Shown here: positions 51,206 through 61,186 of the stretch, in pieces
Position numbering within the stretch: the first letter of the stretch is position 1
Layout: every line of letters starts with the position of its first letter
Assembly: GCA_029213165.1 (NCBI GenBank)
Contig: JARGNO010000003.1
Location: forward strand, 53,980-117,979
DNA from: Minwuia sp.
GTDB taxonomy: Bacteria; Pseudomonadota; Alphaproteobacteria; Minwuiales; Minwuiaceae
Direction of reading: 5' to 3'
Length of the DNA: 64,000 nucleotides
The notes under the pieces: generated by a model
Seen by the model: only the letters and a program-made list of their open reading frames with translations
Databases searched by the model: none
What the model was told of the DNA's origin: nothing
Translations under genes and position numbers: made by a program

Positions 51206-52831
51206 ATGCTGTCCGTCACAAATCTCGCAGTCCGCTTCCAGACCCGTCGCGGCCCGGTCGATGCCCTGAAAGGTGTCAATCTGGAAGTGGCAAGCGGCGA
51301 GATCCTGGGCGTTGTCGGTGAATCCGGCTCCGGCAAGTCCGTAACCGCCTATTCGATCATGCGTCTGCTGGAGGCTGGCGGAAAGGTCGTCGACGGGACG
51401 GTGCGCTATGGCGGTGTCGACCTTAGCGACCCGAGCGAGAACCAGATGGGCAATATCCGGGGGCGGGAGATTTCCATGATTTTCCAGAACCCGCGTGCCG
51501 CCCTGAACCCGATCCGTCGTGTCGGTGACCAGATCGGAGACGTGTTGCGCCGCCATGCCCGCGCCACCCGGACGACCGCTAAGGCGGAGGCGATCAAGGC
51601 GCTGGAGGCCGTGCGTATCCGCGATGCCGCCGCGCGGGTCGATGCTTATCCGTTCGAACTGTCCGGCGGCATGTGCCAGCGCGTCGTCATCGCCCTGGCG
51701 CTGGCCTGCGACCCGAAGCTGCTGATCATGGACGAGCCGACGACGGGGCTGGACATCACCACCCAGAAGGCAGTGATGGATCTGGTGGCCGACCTGATCC
51801 GCGACCGGGGGATGAGCGCCATCCTGATCACCCACGACCTGGGCCTCGCATCGGGTTACTGCGACCGGATCATGGTGATGCGTGACGGCGAAGTGGTGGA
51901 ACGCGGCACGCCGCTCAGCCTGTTCACCGCCCCCGACCATCCCTACACCCGCCGACTGATCGACGCCACGCCCCGGCTGGGCGCGCGGATCCGGGAACTG
52001 CTGCCGGTGGAGGCGCGAACACCGATGCCGGAGCGACGGGTTGAGAACGAGCCGCTGCTGGAGGTGCGGAACCTCGTCAAGACGTTCCCGTCACGCTCCG
52101 GCCCTGTCCATGCCGTCCGCGATGTCTCCTTCACCATCAGGAAGGGCCAGACCCTGGGGCTGGTCGGCGAATCCGGCTGCGGCAAGTCCACCACGTCTTC
52201 CATGGTCGTGCGGCTGCTGGATCCGACCAGCGGCCAGATCATTTTCCGTGGCGAAGACCTTGCCGCGACGCCGGCCAGCCGCTTTGCCCGCGATCCGCGC
52301 CGTGCCCGCATCCAGATGGTGTTTCAGGATGCCACCGACAGCCTCAATCCCCGCCATACCTCCCGCCAGACCATCGCGGAACCGCTTCGCAGACTGGGGA
52401 CCGGAGCAAGCAATGACAGGATCGCGGAACTCGCCGACCTGGTTGGCCTGCCACTGCCCCTGCTGGACCGCTTTCCGCACCAGCTTTCCGGTGGCCAGAA
52501 GGCGCGGGTCGGCATCGCACGGGCCATCGCGCTGGACCCGGACCTGCTGATCCTCGATGAACCCACCGCAGCACTGGATGTGTCGATCCAGGCCATCGTG
52601 CTCAACCTGCTGATCGACCTGCAGGCGCGGCTTGGCATCAGCTACCTGTTCGTCACCCATGACCTGAACGTGGTCCGTCTGCTGTGCGATCAGGTGATCG
52701 TGATGCAGGGCGGCGCCATTGTCGAGCAGGGCCCGGCGGAGCAGGTCATGCGCAATCCGGCCACCGCATACACCCGCTCACTCGTGGCCGCGGCACCGCA
52801 ACCCCCGGCACTCGGCGACGCGGCGCAATAG
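51206..52831 (+). CDS. ABC importer, fused double ATPase (DppD-DppF)
   Basis: A 541-aa protein with two ATPase domains. Domain 1 has GESGSGKSVT, LSGGMCQRVVIALAL and LLIMDEPTTGLD; domain 2, from about residue 275, has GESGCGKSTT, LSGGQKARVGIARAI and LLILDEPTAALD. Each has the D/F-type oligopeptide domain near its end (HPYTRRLIDATPRL and TAYTRSLVAAAPQ). Fused DppDF proteins are common in GsiA-like systems. It completes importer 1 and is followed after 29 bases by allophanate hydrolase. Confidence 0.93.
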   Translation: MLSVTNLAVRFQTRRGPVDALKGVNLEVASGEILGVVGESGSGKSVTAYSIMRLLEAGGKVVDGTVRYGGVDLSDPSENQMGNIRGREISMIFQNPRAALNPIRRVGDQIGDVLRRHARATRTTAKAEAIKALEAVRIRDAAARVDAYPFELSGGMCQRVVIALALACDPKLLIMDEPTTGLDITTQKAVMDLVADLIRDRGMSAILITHDLGLASGYCDRIMVMRDGEVVERGTPLSLFTAPDHPYTRRLIDATPRLGARIRELLPVEARTPMPERRVENEPLLEVRNLVKTFPSRSGPVHAVRDVSFTIRKGQTLGLVGESGCGKSTTSSMVVRLLDPTSGQIIFRGEDLAATPASRFARDPRRARIQMVFQDATDSLNPRHTSRQTIAEPLRRLGTGASNDRIAELADLVGLPLPLLDRFPHQLSGGQKARVGIARAIALDPDLLILDEPTAALDVSIQAIVLNLLIDLQARLGISYLFVTHDLNVVRLLCDQVIVMQGGAIVEQGPAEQVMRNPATAYTRSLVAAAPQPPALGDAAQ

Positions 52832-52860
52832 GGGCCGAAGCGGCCTGTCTGGAGACACCC

Positions 52861-54657
52861 ATGCTCGACAATCTGTCCTTCACCCTGCCTTCGCTCAGAT
52901 CGGCCTACGCCGATGGCACCAGTCCGGCGGAGGTTGTCGCGGAAGTCTATCGCCGTATCAGGGAAGTGGCTGACCCCGGCATCTTCATCGACCTGTTCGA
53001 CATGGAAGAAGTGCTTGCCGCGGCACACGCTCTGGATGGCATGGACAGGTCGTTGCCGCTCTGGGGCATCCCCTTCGCCATCAAGGACAATATCGACGTC
53101 GCCGGTCATCCGACTACCGCCGCCTGCCCGGCATTCGCCTATGTGGCAGACGAGGATGCCTTCGCAGTTGCCCGGCTGAAGGCCGCAGGAGCGCTGGCCA
53201 TCGGCAAGACCAATCTGGACCAGTTCGCAACGGGACTGGTGGGTGTCCGCACGCCCTATCCCGTGCCCCGGAACGCCATTGATCCCGACATCGTGCCCGG
53301 CGGTTCCTCCAGCGGTTCCGCAGTCGCGGTGGCGCACGGGCTGGTCAGCTTTTCCCTCGGTACCGACACGGCAGGATCAGGACGGGTGCCTGCGGCACTG
53401 AACAATATCGCAGGGCTGAAACCGACCCTCGGCGCGATCTCCGCCAGCGGGTTGGTGCCGGCCTGCCGGACCCTCGACACGATCTCGATCTTCGCCCTGA
53501 CGGTCCAGGATGCGCATACCGTCCTGGAAGCGGTCGCCGCCCATGATCCACACGACGCCTATTCCCGCGCCGTGGGCATCGCACCCCTGACGCCCCTGCC
53601 GGAAACCTTTCGTGTCGGGGTGCCGGATGCAGCCACCATCGAGTTCTTCGGGGATGCGTTGCAGCAGGCCTCCTATACCTCGGACCTGCATCGGCTGGAG
53701 GAAGCCGGCGCGGAACTGGTCGCGCTTGATTTCACGCCATTCCATGACATCGCCCGGCTGCTCTATGACGGGGCATGGGTCGCGGAACGCCATGCGGTGA
53801 TCGAGGGACTTCTGACCGACAACCCCGATGCCGTGCATCCCGTGACCGGCCAGATCATCCGCGTGGCCGAGACCCTGACAGCGACAGATGCGTTCCGGGG
53901 CATGTATCGCCTGAAGGAATTGCGGGCGGTTGCCGATCAACTGGTCAAGGGCGTCGATCTGCTCTGTGTTCCCACCATCCCGACATTCTATTCCGTCGAT
54001 GATCTGGCGAAAGACCCCATTGGTCCGAACGCCCGTCTCGGGACCTACACCAACTTCGTCAACCTGATGGACCTCTGCGGCATCGCAGTGCCGACAGCGC
54101 AACGGACTGACGGTCGTCCGGGCAGCGTCACCCTGCTTGCCGGGGCCGGTCGGGATGGCTGGCTGGCTTCCGTGGCCGTGCTTCTGGAAAGGGCGGGGAA
54201 TGTCGGCGCAACACGCCATGCCCGCCCGCAGCCCGTCATCGGAGCCCCCCGGCCCGGACCGGAGGAAATGGCCATTGCGGTCTGTGGCGCCCACATGTCC
54301 GGCCTGCCCCTGAACAGCCAGCTCACGTCGCGGGGCGGGCGGTTCCTGCGCACCGCCAGGACTGCGGAAGACTATCGCCTGTTTGCCCTGAATGGCGGAC
54401 CACCCGAACGCCCCGGTCTGGTCCGGGACCCGGCAGGCGGTGGTTCCGTTCCCGTCGAGGTATGGGCGCTGCCGATGGCGCAGGTGGGCAGCTTCCTCGC
54501 CGGCATTCCCTCCCCGCTCGGCCTTGGCACGCTGACGCTGTCAGGCGGCGAGACGGTTACCGGATTTCTCTGCGAATCCCATGGGCTGGAGGGTGCGACA
54601 GAGCTTGAGGCGGCGGCCGGATGGCGCGGCCACCTCGCCGCCGGCAGCCGATCATAA
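52861..54657 (+). CDS. atzF: Allophanate hydrolase
   Basis: A 598-aa amidase-signature enzyme with the C-terminal allophanate hydrolase domain. The predicted Ser-Ser-Lys triad is Lys75 (FAIKDN), Ser149 (PGGSSSGS) and Ser173 (DTAGSGRVPAAL); the spacings of 74 and 24 residues equal those of AtzF (Lys91, Ser165, Ser189). The C-terminal part (from about 460, GAPRPGPEEMAIAVCGAHM, then GLGTLTLSGGETVTGF) corresponds to the domain needed for complete turnover. Allophanate is cleaved to ammonia and CO2. It lacks a urea carboxylase partner here, so allophanate probably comes from biuret via BiuH. Confidence 0.92.
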   Translation: MLDNLSFTLPSLRSAYADGTSPAEVVAEVYRRIREVADPGIFIDLFDMEEVLAAAHALDGMDRSLPLWGIPFAIKDNIDVAGHPTTAACPAFAYVADEDAFAVARLKAAGALAIGKTNLDQFATGLVGVRTPYPVPRNAIDPDIVPGGSSSGSAVAVAHGLVSFSLGTDTAGSGRVPAALNNIAGLKPTLGAISASGLVPACRTLDTISIFALTVQDAHTVLEAVAAHDPHDAYSRAVGIAPLTPLPETFRVGVPDAATIEFFGDALQQASYTSDLHRLEEAGAELVALDFTPFHDIARLLYDGAWVAERHAVIEGLLTDNPDAVHPVTGQIIRVAETLTATDAFRGMYRLKELRAVADQLVKGVDLLCVPTIPTFYSVDDLAKDPIGPNARLGTYTNFVNLMDLCGIAVPTAQRTDGRPGSVTLLAGAGRDGWLASVAVLLERAGNVGATRHARPQPVIGAPRPGPEEMAIAVCGAHMSGLPLNSQLTSRGGRFLRTARTAEDYRLFALNGGPPERPGLVRDPAGGGSVPVEVWALPMAQVGSFLAGIPSPLGLGTLTLSGGETVTGFLCESHGLEGATELEAAAGWRGHLAAGSRS

Positions 54658-54659
54658 AC

Positions 54660-54706
54660 CGGTGCAAAAAATGAACACATCCGGGGAATTAATAGCAAAA
54701 GACGAC
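54660..54706 (+). promoter_or_regulatory. Composite LysR operator/promoter B
   Basis: CGGTGCA-AAAAA-TGAACA, then eight bases, then GAATTAATAGCAAAAGACGA. Both elements and both spacings match operator A at 47541-47587 exactly. The site begins three bases after the atzF stop and precedes the BMP gene by about 100 bases, so it should drive operon B. The T-N11-A spacing of a LysR box is kept. Confidence 0.75.
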
Positions 54707-54809
54707 ACCTGAAGCCTCACCTATTCTCCGCAATCAGCAATGCAGTCAGCCCCGAACCGGGTGTCCCGGGGCACGAGCCACATTCCGAACCCAAGGCCAG
54801 GAGACGATC

Positions 54810-55931
54810 ATGAACCGCAGAACCATCTCACGTCGCAGCCTTCTGAAGGCCGGTGCCGCAACAGGCGCACTTGCCGCAGCGGGCGCATTTCCCTTTGGCG
54901 CGGCCCATGCCGCCGATCTGACGGTCGGCTTCATCTATGTCGGGCCGAAGGACGACTTCGGCTACAATCAGGCCCACGCGGAAGGGGCCGCCGCCGTCAA
55001 GAAGATGCCGGGCGTGACCGTGGTCGAGGAAGAGAACGTTCCTGAGACCGTCGCCGTGCAGAAGTCCATGGAATCCATGATCAACTTCGATGGCGCATCG
55101 CTGATGTTCCCCACATCCTTCGGCTATTTCGATCCCCACATCCTGGCCGTCGCGCCGAAGCACCCGGATGTGCGGTTCCAGCACGCGGGCGGCCTCTGGT
55201 CCGCCGACAAGCATCCGAAGAACGCCGGTTCCTACTTTGGCTATATCGGCCTCGGCCAGTACCTGAACGGCATCACTGCCGGTCATGCCAGCAAGTCCAA
55301 GAAGATCGGCTTTGTCGCGGCCAAGCCAATTCCGCAGGTCCTGATGAACATCAATTCCTTCCTGCTGGGCGCGCGCGCTGTCGATCCGACCATCACCTGC
55401 CAGGTGATCTTCACCGGCGAATGGTCGCTGGCGGTGAAGGAAGCGGAGGCTACCAATGCCCTCGCCGACCAGGGCTGTGATGTCATCACCTGCCATGTTG
55501 ATGGGCCGAAGGTGGTGGTGGAGACCGCCGCAGGTCGCGGTGCCTTCGTCTGTGGCTATCATGCCGACCAGAGCCCGCTGGCACCCGCGAAGTATCTGAC
55601 CGGCGCGGAATGGAACTGGGCGAACGTCTATACCGGCATGGTGAAGACCATGATGGACGGCGGCACCATCGACAATTTCGTGCGGGGAGGACTGTCGGAC
55701 GGCTTCGTCAAGTTGAGCCCGCTGGGTCCCGCCGTGTCCGATACAGCCCGCAACCAGTTCGAAGCGGCAAAGGCGGAAATCATGAAAGGCGGCTTCCTGA
55801 TCATCAAGGGACCGATCAACGACAACAAGGGCAACATCATTGCCCCTGCTGGCAAGGCCTTTGCCGAGGATGACATCGCGCTCGAAAGCATGAACTATCT
55901 TGTCGAGGGCGTGATCGGCTCGACCTCCTGA
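54810..55931 (+). CDS. BMP-family ABC importer substrate-binding protein
   Basis: A 373-aa binding protein of the BMP/PnrA type. The N-terminus MNRRTISRRSLLKAGAATGALAAAGAFPFGAAHA is a twin-arginine signal (SRRSLLK). Mature motifs are TVGFIYVGPKDDFGYNQAHAEGAAAVKKMPG and a central GYHADQSPLAPAKYL. GGAGACGA precedes the ATG. The family usually binds nucleosides or purines, but members linked to amidases bind other amide compounds, so the ligand here is an inference from the hydrolases downstream. Confidence 0.88.
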   Translation: MNRRTISRRSLLKAGAATGALAAAGAFPFGAAHAADLTVGFIYVGPKDDFGYNQAHAEGAAAVKKMPGVTVVEEENVPETVAVQKSMESMINFDGASLMFPTSFGYFDPHILAVAPKHPDVRFQHAGGLWSADKHPKNAGSYFGYIGLGQYLNGITAGHASKSKKIGFVAAKPIPQVLMNINSFLLGARAVDPTITCQVIFTGEWSLAVKEAEATNALADQGCDVITCHVDGPKVVVETAAGRGAFVCGYHADQSPLAPAKYLTGAEWNWANVYTGMVKTMMDGGTIDNFVRGGLSDGFVKLSPLGPAVSDTARNQFEAAKAEIMKGGFLIIKGPINDNKGNIIAPAGKAFAEDDIALESMNYLVEGVIGSTS

Positions 55932-55935
55932 ACCA

Positions 55936-57039
55936 ATGTCCACCGACACCACGACAGAGCTTCATGCACCTGAGCGGCGCGGGGTCGCGGATCTCGCCCC
56001 GAGGCTGGAGCCCCTGATCATCCCGATCGGGGCCCTGCTGGGGGGGTTGTTCGCCTTCTCGGTGTTTCTGGTGCTGCTGGGCAAGTCGCCGGTGGACTTC
56101 TTTGGCCTGGTCTACAAGGCCGGGTTCGGCACAGCGTTCTCGTGGCAGAATACCCTGTCACGCGTTGCGCCATTGCTGCTTACAGCCTTGTGCGTGGCGC
56201 TGCCCGCAAGGCTGGGACTGGTGGTGATCGGCGGCGAGGGGGCCGTCGTTCTCGGTGGCCTTGCGGCTGCCGTGGTCGGGACTGCGCTTCTGGGCGCCCC
56301 GACCGCCATCGGCATCCCGCTCATGATGCTCGCCGCGATGCTGATCGGCGGGCTGTGGATCGGGGCTGTCGGTGCCCTGCGGATCAGACGCGGCGTCAAC
56401 GAGACGATCTCGTCCCTGCTGATGGCCTATATCGCCATCGCATTGCTCAATCATCTGGTGGAGGGTCCGTTCCGCGACCCGGCCAGCCTCAACAAGCCCT
56501 CGACAGCGCCGCTCGACCCCGCGCTGCGTGTCGGTGAATTGCCCGGCATGGATGTGCACTGGGGCTTCGCCGCAGGGATCATTGCCTGCATCATCGCCTG
56601 GGTCCTGATCGAACGGACGACCTGGGGCTTTGCCGCCCGCATCGCTGGCGGCAACATTCGCGCGGCACAGGTTCAGGGATTGCCGGTGGGACGACTGATC
56701 ATCTGCTTCACGGCGGCGGGCGGGGCCTGCGCCGGGCTTGCGGGATTCTTCGAGGTCGCCGCCATCCATGGTTCCGCAAATGGCTCGCTGGTCAGCGGCT
56801 ACGGCTATACCGGCATCCTCATCGCCTTCCTGGCGCGGCACAATCCACTGGCCATCATTCCGGTGGCCATCCTGCTCAGTGGTTTCGAGGCATCTTCCGG
56901 TCTGATCCAGCGTCGCATGGACCTGCCTGACGCGACCATCCTGGTGCTGGAGGGGATCGTCTTCGTCGCCATCCTTGTCTCCGAGACACTCTATGGCCGC
57001 TTCCGGTTCTTCGCGCCCAGGACGGAGGTACAGCCATGA
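55936..57039 (+). CDS. BMP-type ABC importer permease 1
   Basis: A 367-aa inner-membrane protein of the YufP/BPD-transp-2 class, with about nine hydrophobic segments. Motifs include VYKAGFGTAFSWQNTLSRVAPLLLTALCVALPARLGLVVIGGEG and RRGVNETISSLLMAYIA. It follows the binding protein by four bases and overlaps permease 2 (ATGA). Together they form the membrane channel of importer 2. Confidence 0.9.
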   Translation: MSTDTTTELHAPERRGVADLAPRLEPLIIPIGALLGGLFAFSVFLVLLGKSPVDFFGLVYKAGFGTAFSWQNTLSRVAPLLLTALCVALPARLGLVVIGGEGAVVLGGLAAAVVGTALLGAPTAIGIPLMMLAAMLIGGLWIGAVGALRIRRGVNETISSLLMAYIAIALLNHLVEGPFRDPASLNKPSTAPLDPALRVGELPGMDVHWGFAAGIIACIIAWVLIERTTWGFAARIAGGNIRAAQVQGLPVGRLIICFTAAGGACAGLAGFFEVAAIHGSANGSLVSGYGYTGILIAFLARHNPLAIIPVAILLSGFEASSGLIQRRMDLPDATILVLEGIVFVAILVSETLYGRFRFFAPRTEVQP

Positions 57040-57962
57040 ACGAGACAGACCTGGGCCTCTGGGCCGTTCCGCTGGCCATGATCGGGGGCGCGATCCGTGT
57101 CTCGACACCGTTCCTCTTCGTGTCGCTCGGCGAATGCCTGACGGAGCGGTCTGGCCGTATCAACCTGGGACTGGAGGGAACGCTGGTCTTTGGCGCCATG
57201 TCCGGCTACGCCGTCGCCTATGAAAGCGGTTCGGCCTGGGTCGGCGTCCTGGCCGCCGCGCTGGCAGGGATGCTGTTCGGTTTCTTCCATGGCTGGATCT
57301 GCAAGCTGCCGAAGGTCAATGACATCGCCATCGGCATCGCCCTGATGTTGCTGGGCATGGGTCTCGCCTTCTTCTTCGGCAAGCCCTACGTGCAGCCGCA
57401 GGCACCTGATCTGCCCGCCATCTCCTTCGGCTGGTGGTCGGATATCTCACAGGTGCAGGCGGCGCTGCAGGTCAACGTGCTGTTCCTGATCGGCATCGTG
57501 CTGACCATTGCCATGGGGTGGATGTTCCGCACCACCCGCATCGGACTGATCGTGCGCGTGGTGGGCGACAGCACCGACGCGGCCCGGTCGATGGGCCTGA
57601 ACCCCAATGTCGTGCGTCTGCTGGCCACGGGTGCGGGCGGTGCACTGGCCGGTGTCGGCGGCGCCTATCTGTCGCTCTACTATCCCGGTAGCTGGAACGA
57701 GGGGCTGTCGTCCGGTCAGGGCCTGATGGCGGTGGCGCTGGTCATCTTCGCGCGCTGGTCTCCGGTCAACTGCTTCTGGGCGGCGCTGCTGTTCGGCGGT
57801 GCGGGCGCGCTGGGTCCGGCGCTGCAGTCCGTCGGCATCAGTTCCGGCTACTACCTGTTCTATGCCGCGCCCTATGTGCTGACCCTCGGTCTGCTGATTG
57901 CCACATCCTCTCCCAACCGGGCGCTGGAAAGCGCACCGGGTGAACTGAGCATCACGAAGTAG
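57036..57962 (+). CDS. BMP-type ABC importer permease 2
   Basis: A 308-aa inner-membrane protein of the YufQ class. FVSLGECLTERSGRINLGLEGTLVFGAMSGYAVAY is the diagnostic segment (E-R-S-G-x-x-N-L-G-x-E-G), and VGDSTDAARSMGLNPNVVRLLATGAGGALAGVGGAYLSL follows. It ends 10 bases before amiF. The ATPase of this importer is encoded two genes further on. Confidence 0.9.
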   Translation: MNETDLGLWAVPLAMIGGAIRVSTPFLFVSLGECLTERSGRINLGLEGTLVFGAMSGYAVAYESGSAWVGVLAAALAGMLFGFFHGWICKLPKVNDIAIGIALMLLGMGLAFFFGKPYVQPQAPDLPAISFGWWSDISQVQAALQVNVLFLIGIVLTIAMGWMFRTTRIGLIVRVVGDSTDAARSMGLNPNVVRLLATGAGGALAGVGGAYLSLYYPGSWNEGLSSGQGLMAVALVIFARWSPVNCFWAALLFGGAGALGPALQSVGISSGYYLFYAAPYVLTLGLLIATSSPNRALESAPGELSITK

Positions 57963-57972
57963 GAGCCTCGCA

Positions 57973-58986
57973 ATGAACGGACTTGGTGGCCTGAACAAGT
58001 CGGCGAACGGTGTCGTCATCGGCATGGTGCAGTTGCAACTGCCCGTCGTCGAAACGCCAGAGGATCTGGCAGCGCAGACAGCCCGGATCGTCGCCATGGT
58101 CGGCAAGGCGCGGCGCAACTCCGCCAACATGGACCTGGTGGTCTTTCCCGAGTACGCGCTGCACGGCCTCAGCATGGACACGAACCCGGAAATCATGTGC
58201 CACATCGACGGGCCGGAAGTCGCGGCCTTCCGGCAGGCCTGCATCGACAACCGGATCTGGGGCTGCTTCTCCATCATGGAACTGAACCCCGGCGGCATGC
58301 CCTACAACGTCGGGATCATCATCGACGAGCGGGGCGAGATGCAGCTCTATTACCGCAAGCTGCATCCATGGGTGCCGGTGGAGCCGTGGGAGCCGGGCGA
58401 CCTCGGCATTCCGGTCATCGACGGTCCGAACGGTTCGCGGATCGCCCTGATCATCTGCCACGACGGCATGTTCCCGGAAATGGCGCGCGAATGCGCCTAC
58501 AAGGGGGCGGAGATCATGATCCGCACGGCCGGTTACACTGCGCCGATCCGCGAGAGCTGGCGCTTCACCAACCAGTCCAACGCCTTCTGCAACCTGATGG
58601 TGACCGCCAATGTCTGCATGTGCGGTTCCGACGGCACCTTCGACAGCATGGGCGAAGGCATGATCGTCAACTTCGACGGCACGGTTCTGGCGCATGGCAC
58701 CACGGGCCGCGCCGACGAGATCATCACCGCGGAGGTCCGCCCTGATCTGGTGCGGGAAGCGCGCACGGGCTGGGGTGTGGAGAACAACATCTACCAGTTC
58801 GGCCATCGCGGCTATGTCGCGGTCAGGGGCGGCGCGCAGGACTGTCCCTATACCTACATGACCGATCTCGCCGCCGGGCGCTATCGCCTGCCCTGGGAGG
58901 ATGAGGTGGCAATCACCGACGGGACAGGCTGCGGCTTTGACGCGCCGACCCGGACCTACGTCCCCAAGCAGGAGGCTGCCGAATGA
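57973..58986 (+). CDS. amiF: Formamidase (AmiF-like nitrilase-fold amidase)
   Basis: A 337-aa nitrilase-superfamily amidase. The catalytic triad is Glu60 (FPEY), Lys129 (YYRKLHPW) and Cys162 (ICHDGM). The sequence follows Helicobacter pylori AmiF closely along its whole length ([49 protein letters not shown]-like [19 protein letters not shown]), so formamide to formate and ammonia is the best guess; a related aliphatic amidase activity is possible. The stop overlaps the biuH start. Confidence 0.85.
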   Translation: MNGLGGLNKSANGVVIGMVQLQLPVVETPEDLAAQTARIVAMVGKARRNSANMDLVVFPEYALHGLSMDTNPEIMCHIDGPEVAAFRQACIDNRIWGCFSIMELNPGGMPYNVGIIIDERGEMQLYYRKLHPWVPVEPWEPGDLGIPVIDGPNGSRIALIICHDGMFPEMARECAYKGAEIMIRTAGYTAPIRESWRFTNQSNAFCNLMVTANVCMCGSDGTFDSMGEGMIVNFDGTVLAHGTTGRADEIITAEVRPDLVREARTGWGVENNIYQFGHRGYVAVRGGAQDCPYTYMTDLAAGRYRLPWEDEVAITDGTGCGFDAPTRTYVPKQEAAE

Positions 58987-59660
58987 GCACCATCAAGGCT
59001 GATCCCTATCCATGGCCCTGGAACGGCGATCTGAGGCCGGAGAACACGGTCCTGATCGTCATCGACATGCAGACCGACTTCTGCGGTGAAGGCGGTTACG
59101 TCGACAAAATGGGCTATGACCTGTCGCTGACCCGCGCGCCCATCGAACCGATCAAGGCGACCATGGCCGCGATGCGGGCGAAGGGTTACCACATCATGCA
59201 CACGCGGGAGGGGCATCGCCCGGACCTGTCGGACCTGCCCCCCAACAAGCGCTGGCGGTCACAGCAGATCGGGGCAGGCATCGGCGATCCCGGTCCATGC
59301 GGCCGCATTCTGGTGCGCGGGGAGCCGGGCTGGGACATCATCGCCGAATTGGCCCCTGCCCCCGGCGAAGCCATCATCGACAAGCCCGGCAAGGGCAGTT
59401 TCTGTGCCACGGACCTGGAACTGATGCTGCGCACCAAGGGGATCGAGAACATCGTGCTGAGCGGCATCACCACCGATGTCTGCGTCCACACCACGATGCG
59501 GGAGGCCAACGACCGGGGCTTCGAGTGCCTGCTGCTGGAAGATTGCTGCGGCGCGACCGACAAGGGCAATCACGACGCCGCCATCAAGATGGTGAAGATG
59601 CAGGGTGGTGTGTTTGGCTCCGTCTCCGACAGCGCCACCTTCATCAGCCAGTTGCCGTGA
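58983..59660 (+). CDS. biuH: Biuret hydrolase (isochorismatase-like cysteine hydrolase)
   Basis: A 225-aa cysteine hydrolase that should cleave biuret to allophanate and ammonia. The triad is Asp28 (VIDMQTDF), Lys134 ([10 protein letters not shown]) and Cys167 (TTDVCVHTT). The spacings of 106 and 33 residues equal those I recall for BiuH of R. leguminosarum (Asp36, Lys142, Cys175), and long stretches look nearly the same ([55 protein letters not shown]). It overlaps amiF and the ATPase gene on both sides. Its product is used by the AtzF homologue of operon A. Confidence 0.9.
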   Translation: MSTIKADPYPWPWNGDLRPENTVLIVIDMQTDFCGEGGYVDKMGYDLSLTRAPIEPIKATMAAMRAKGYHIMHTREGHRPDLSDLPPNKRWRSQQIGAGIGDPGPCGRILVRGEPGWDIIAELAPAPGEAIIDKPGKGSFCATDLELMLRTKGIENIVLSGITTDVCVHTTMREANDRGFECLLLEDCCGATDKGNHDAAIKMVKMQGGVFGSVSDSATFISQLP

Positions 59661-61186
59661 CGCGCCCACCCGACAGAAGCCCCGCAGTGGGGCTGGAGAC
59701 CGTCGGCCTGACCATGCGGTTCGGATCGTTCACGGCGCTGGACGACGTGTCGATCCGCGTCCGCCCCGGTTCCTTCCATGCCCTGCTGGGAGAGAACGGC
59801 GCAGGCAAGTCCACGCTGGTCAAATGCATGATGGGTTTCTATCACGCGACCGCCGGAGCCATGATGGTGGCCGACAGGGAAGTGGATGTGCCTGATCCGA
59901 AGGCCGCACATGCGCTGGGGCTGGGCATGGTCTACCAGCATTTCACCCTGGTCCCGGCCCTGACAGCGGCGGAGAACCTGGTAATCAGCCGCGACGACAC
60001 CCCTGGCATCATCGACTGGCGCAAGGAACATGCGGCCTTGTCGGAATTCATGGATCGCATGCCCTTCACCGTGCCGCTGGACCAGCCCGTCAGCCGTCTG
60101 GCCGCAGGGGAGAAGCAGAAGCTCGAGATCCTGAAACAGCTCTATCTCGGGCGACGGTTCCTGATCCTGGACGAGCCGACGTCGGTCCTGACACCGGCGG
60201 AGGCGGATGAAGTTCTGGGGCATGTCAGGCAACTGACCGAATCCGGTGCGCTGACCGTGCTGATGATCAGCCACAAGTTCCGTGAGGTGACCGCCTTCGC
60301 CGACGATGTCAGCGTCCTGCGCCGGGGCCGGTATGCGGGCGGCGGCAAGGTCGCGGACCTGAGCCACGACGACATGGCCGCCATGATGGTCGGCGGTCAG
60401 CCTCCGGCGCGGGATGTTGACCGGTCGGGGGAACGTGGCGCGCCTGTGCTGCATCTGTCAGGCATCCAGGCACTCGACCGCTCCGGTCTGCTGCCGATCA
60501 GCATTGACGAACTGACTGTCCACAGCGGTGAAATCGTCGGCATCGCCGGTGTTTCCGGCAACGGCCAGATGGAACTGATGGAGATACTGACAGGACAACG
60601 CCCTGTTTCCGGTGGCCGGATCGAGGTCGCAGGCACCCCGTATCACGCCACACGGGGGGAGGCCCAGGCCCACAGGGTGCGCTGCCTGCCGGAGGAACCA
60701 TTGCGGAACGCCTGCGCCCCGCGCATGAGCGTGGCGGAGAATCTGGCCTTCCGCACCTTCGACACGGCACCGGACGAAGGCAGCCGCTTCTGGCTTGACC
60801 GCCGGGGAATGCGTCGGCGCGCGGCGGAGCTGGTGGAGGGGTTCCAGGTCAAGACAGCCTCGCTCGACAGCCCGATCCAGACCCTTTCAGGGGGCAACGT
60901 GCAACGCGCCGTACTGGGCCGGGAACTGACCGGTGATGTGGACCTGTTGCTGGTCTCCAATCCCTGTTTCGGTCTCGACTTCTCCGCCGTCGCCGCCATC
61001 CGCTCCCGCATCGTCGCCGCCCGCAATGCGGGGGCAGCGGTGCTGCTGTTGAGCGAGGATCTGGACGAGATCCTGGAACTCTCCGACCGGGTGCTGGTGA
61101 TGTCGGAGGGCAGCATCGTTCACGAGGTCCCGGCGACCGAGGCCGATATCGCCGTCATCGGCCAGCACATGGCAGGACACGCCTGA
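59657..61186 (+). CDS. BMP-type ABC importer ATPase (double domain)
   Basis: A 509-aa tandem ATPase of the sugar/nucleoside (YufO/RbsA) type. The GTG at 59657 overlaps the biuH stop (GTGA); the track ORF from 59297 is not real there. Domain 1 has [25 protein letters not shown] and [12 protein letters not shown]; domain 2 has [25 protein letters not shown] and [13 protein letters not shown]. The second nucleotide site is degenerate at Walker A and B (N-P in place of E-P), as is usual for this group. It serves the binding protein and permeases at the start of operon B. Confidence 0.9.
   Translation: MTRPPDRSPAVGLETVGLTMRFGSFTALDDVSIRVRPGSFHALLGENGAGKSTLVKCMMGFYHATAGAMMVADREVDVPDPKAAHALGLGMVYQHFTLVPALTAAENLVISRDDTPGIIDWRKEHAALSEFMDRMPFTVPLDQPVSRLAAGEKQKLEILKQLYLGRRFLILDEPTSVLTPAEADEVLGHVRQLTESGALTVLMISHKFREVTAFADDVSVLRRGRYAGGGKVADLSHDDMAAMMVGGQPPARDVDRSGERGAPVLHLSGIQALDRSGLLPISIDELTVHSGEIVGIAGVSGNGQMELMEILTGQRPVSGGRIEVAGTPYHATRGEAQAHRVRCLPEEPLRNACAPRMSVAENLAFRTFDTAPDEGSRFWLDRRGMRRRAAELVEGFQVKTASLDSPIQTLSGGNVQRAVLGRELTGDVDLLLVSNPCFGLDFSAVAAIRSRIVAARNAGAAVLLLSEDLDEILELSDRVLVMSEGSIVHEVPATEADIAVIGQHMAGHA

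Noticed and set aside
50300-51940. 546-aa minus strand ORF
   Set aside because: It is antisense to the DppC-like permease and the fused ATPase; the low-complexity His/Asp/Gln-rich translation is a shadow.
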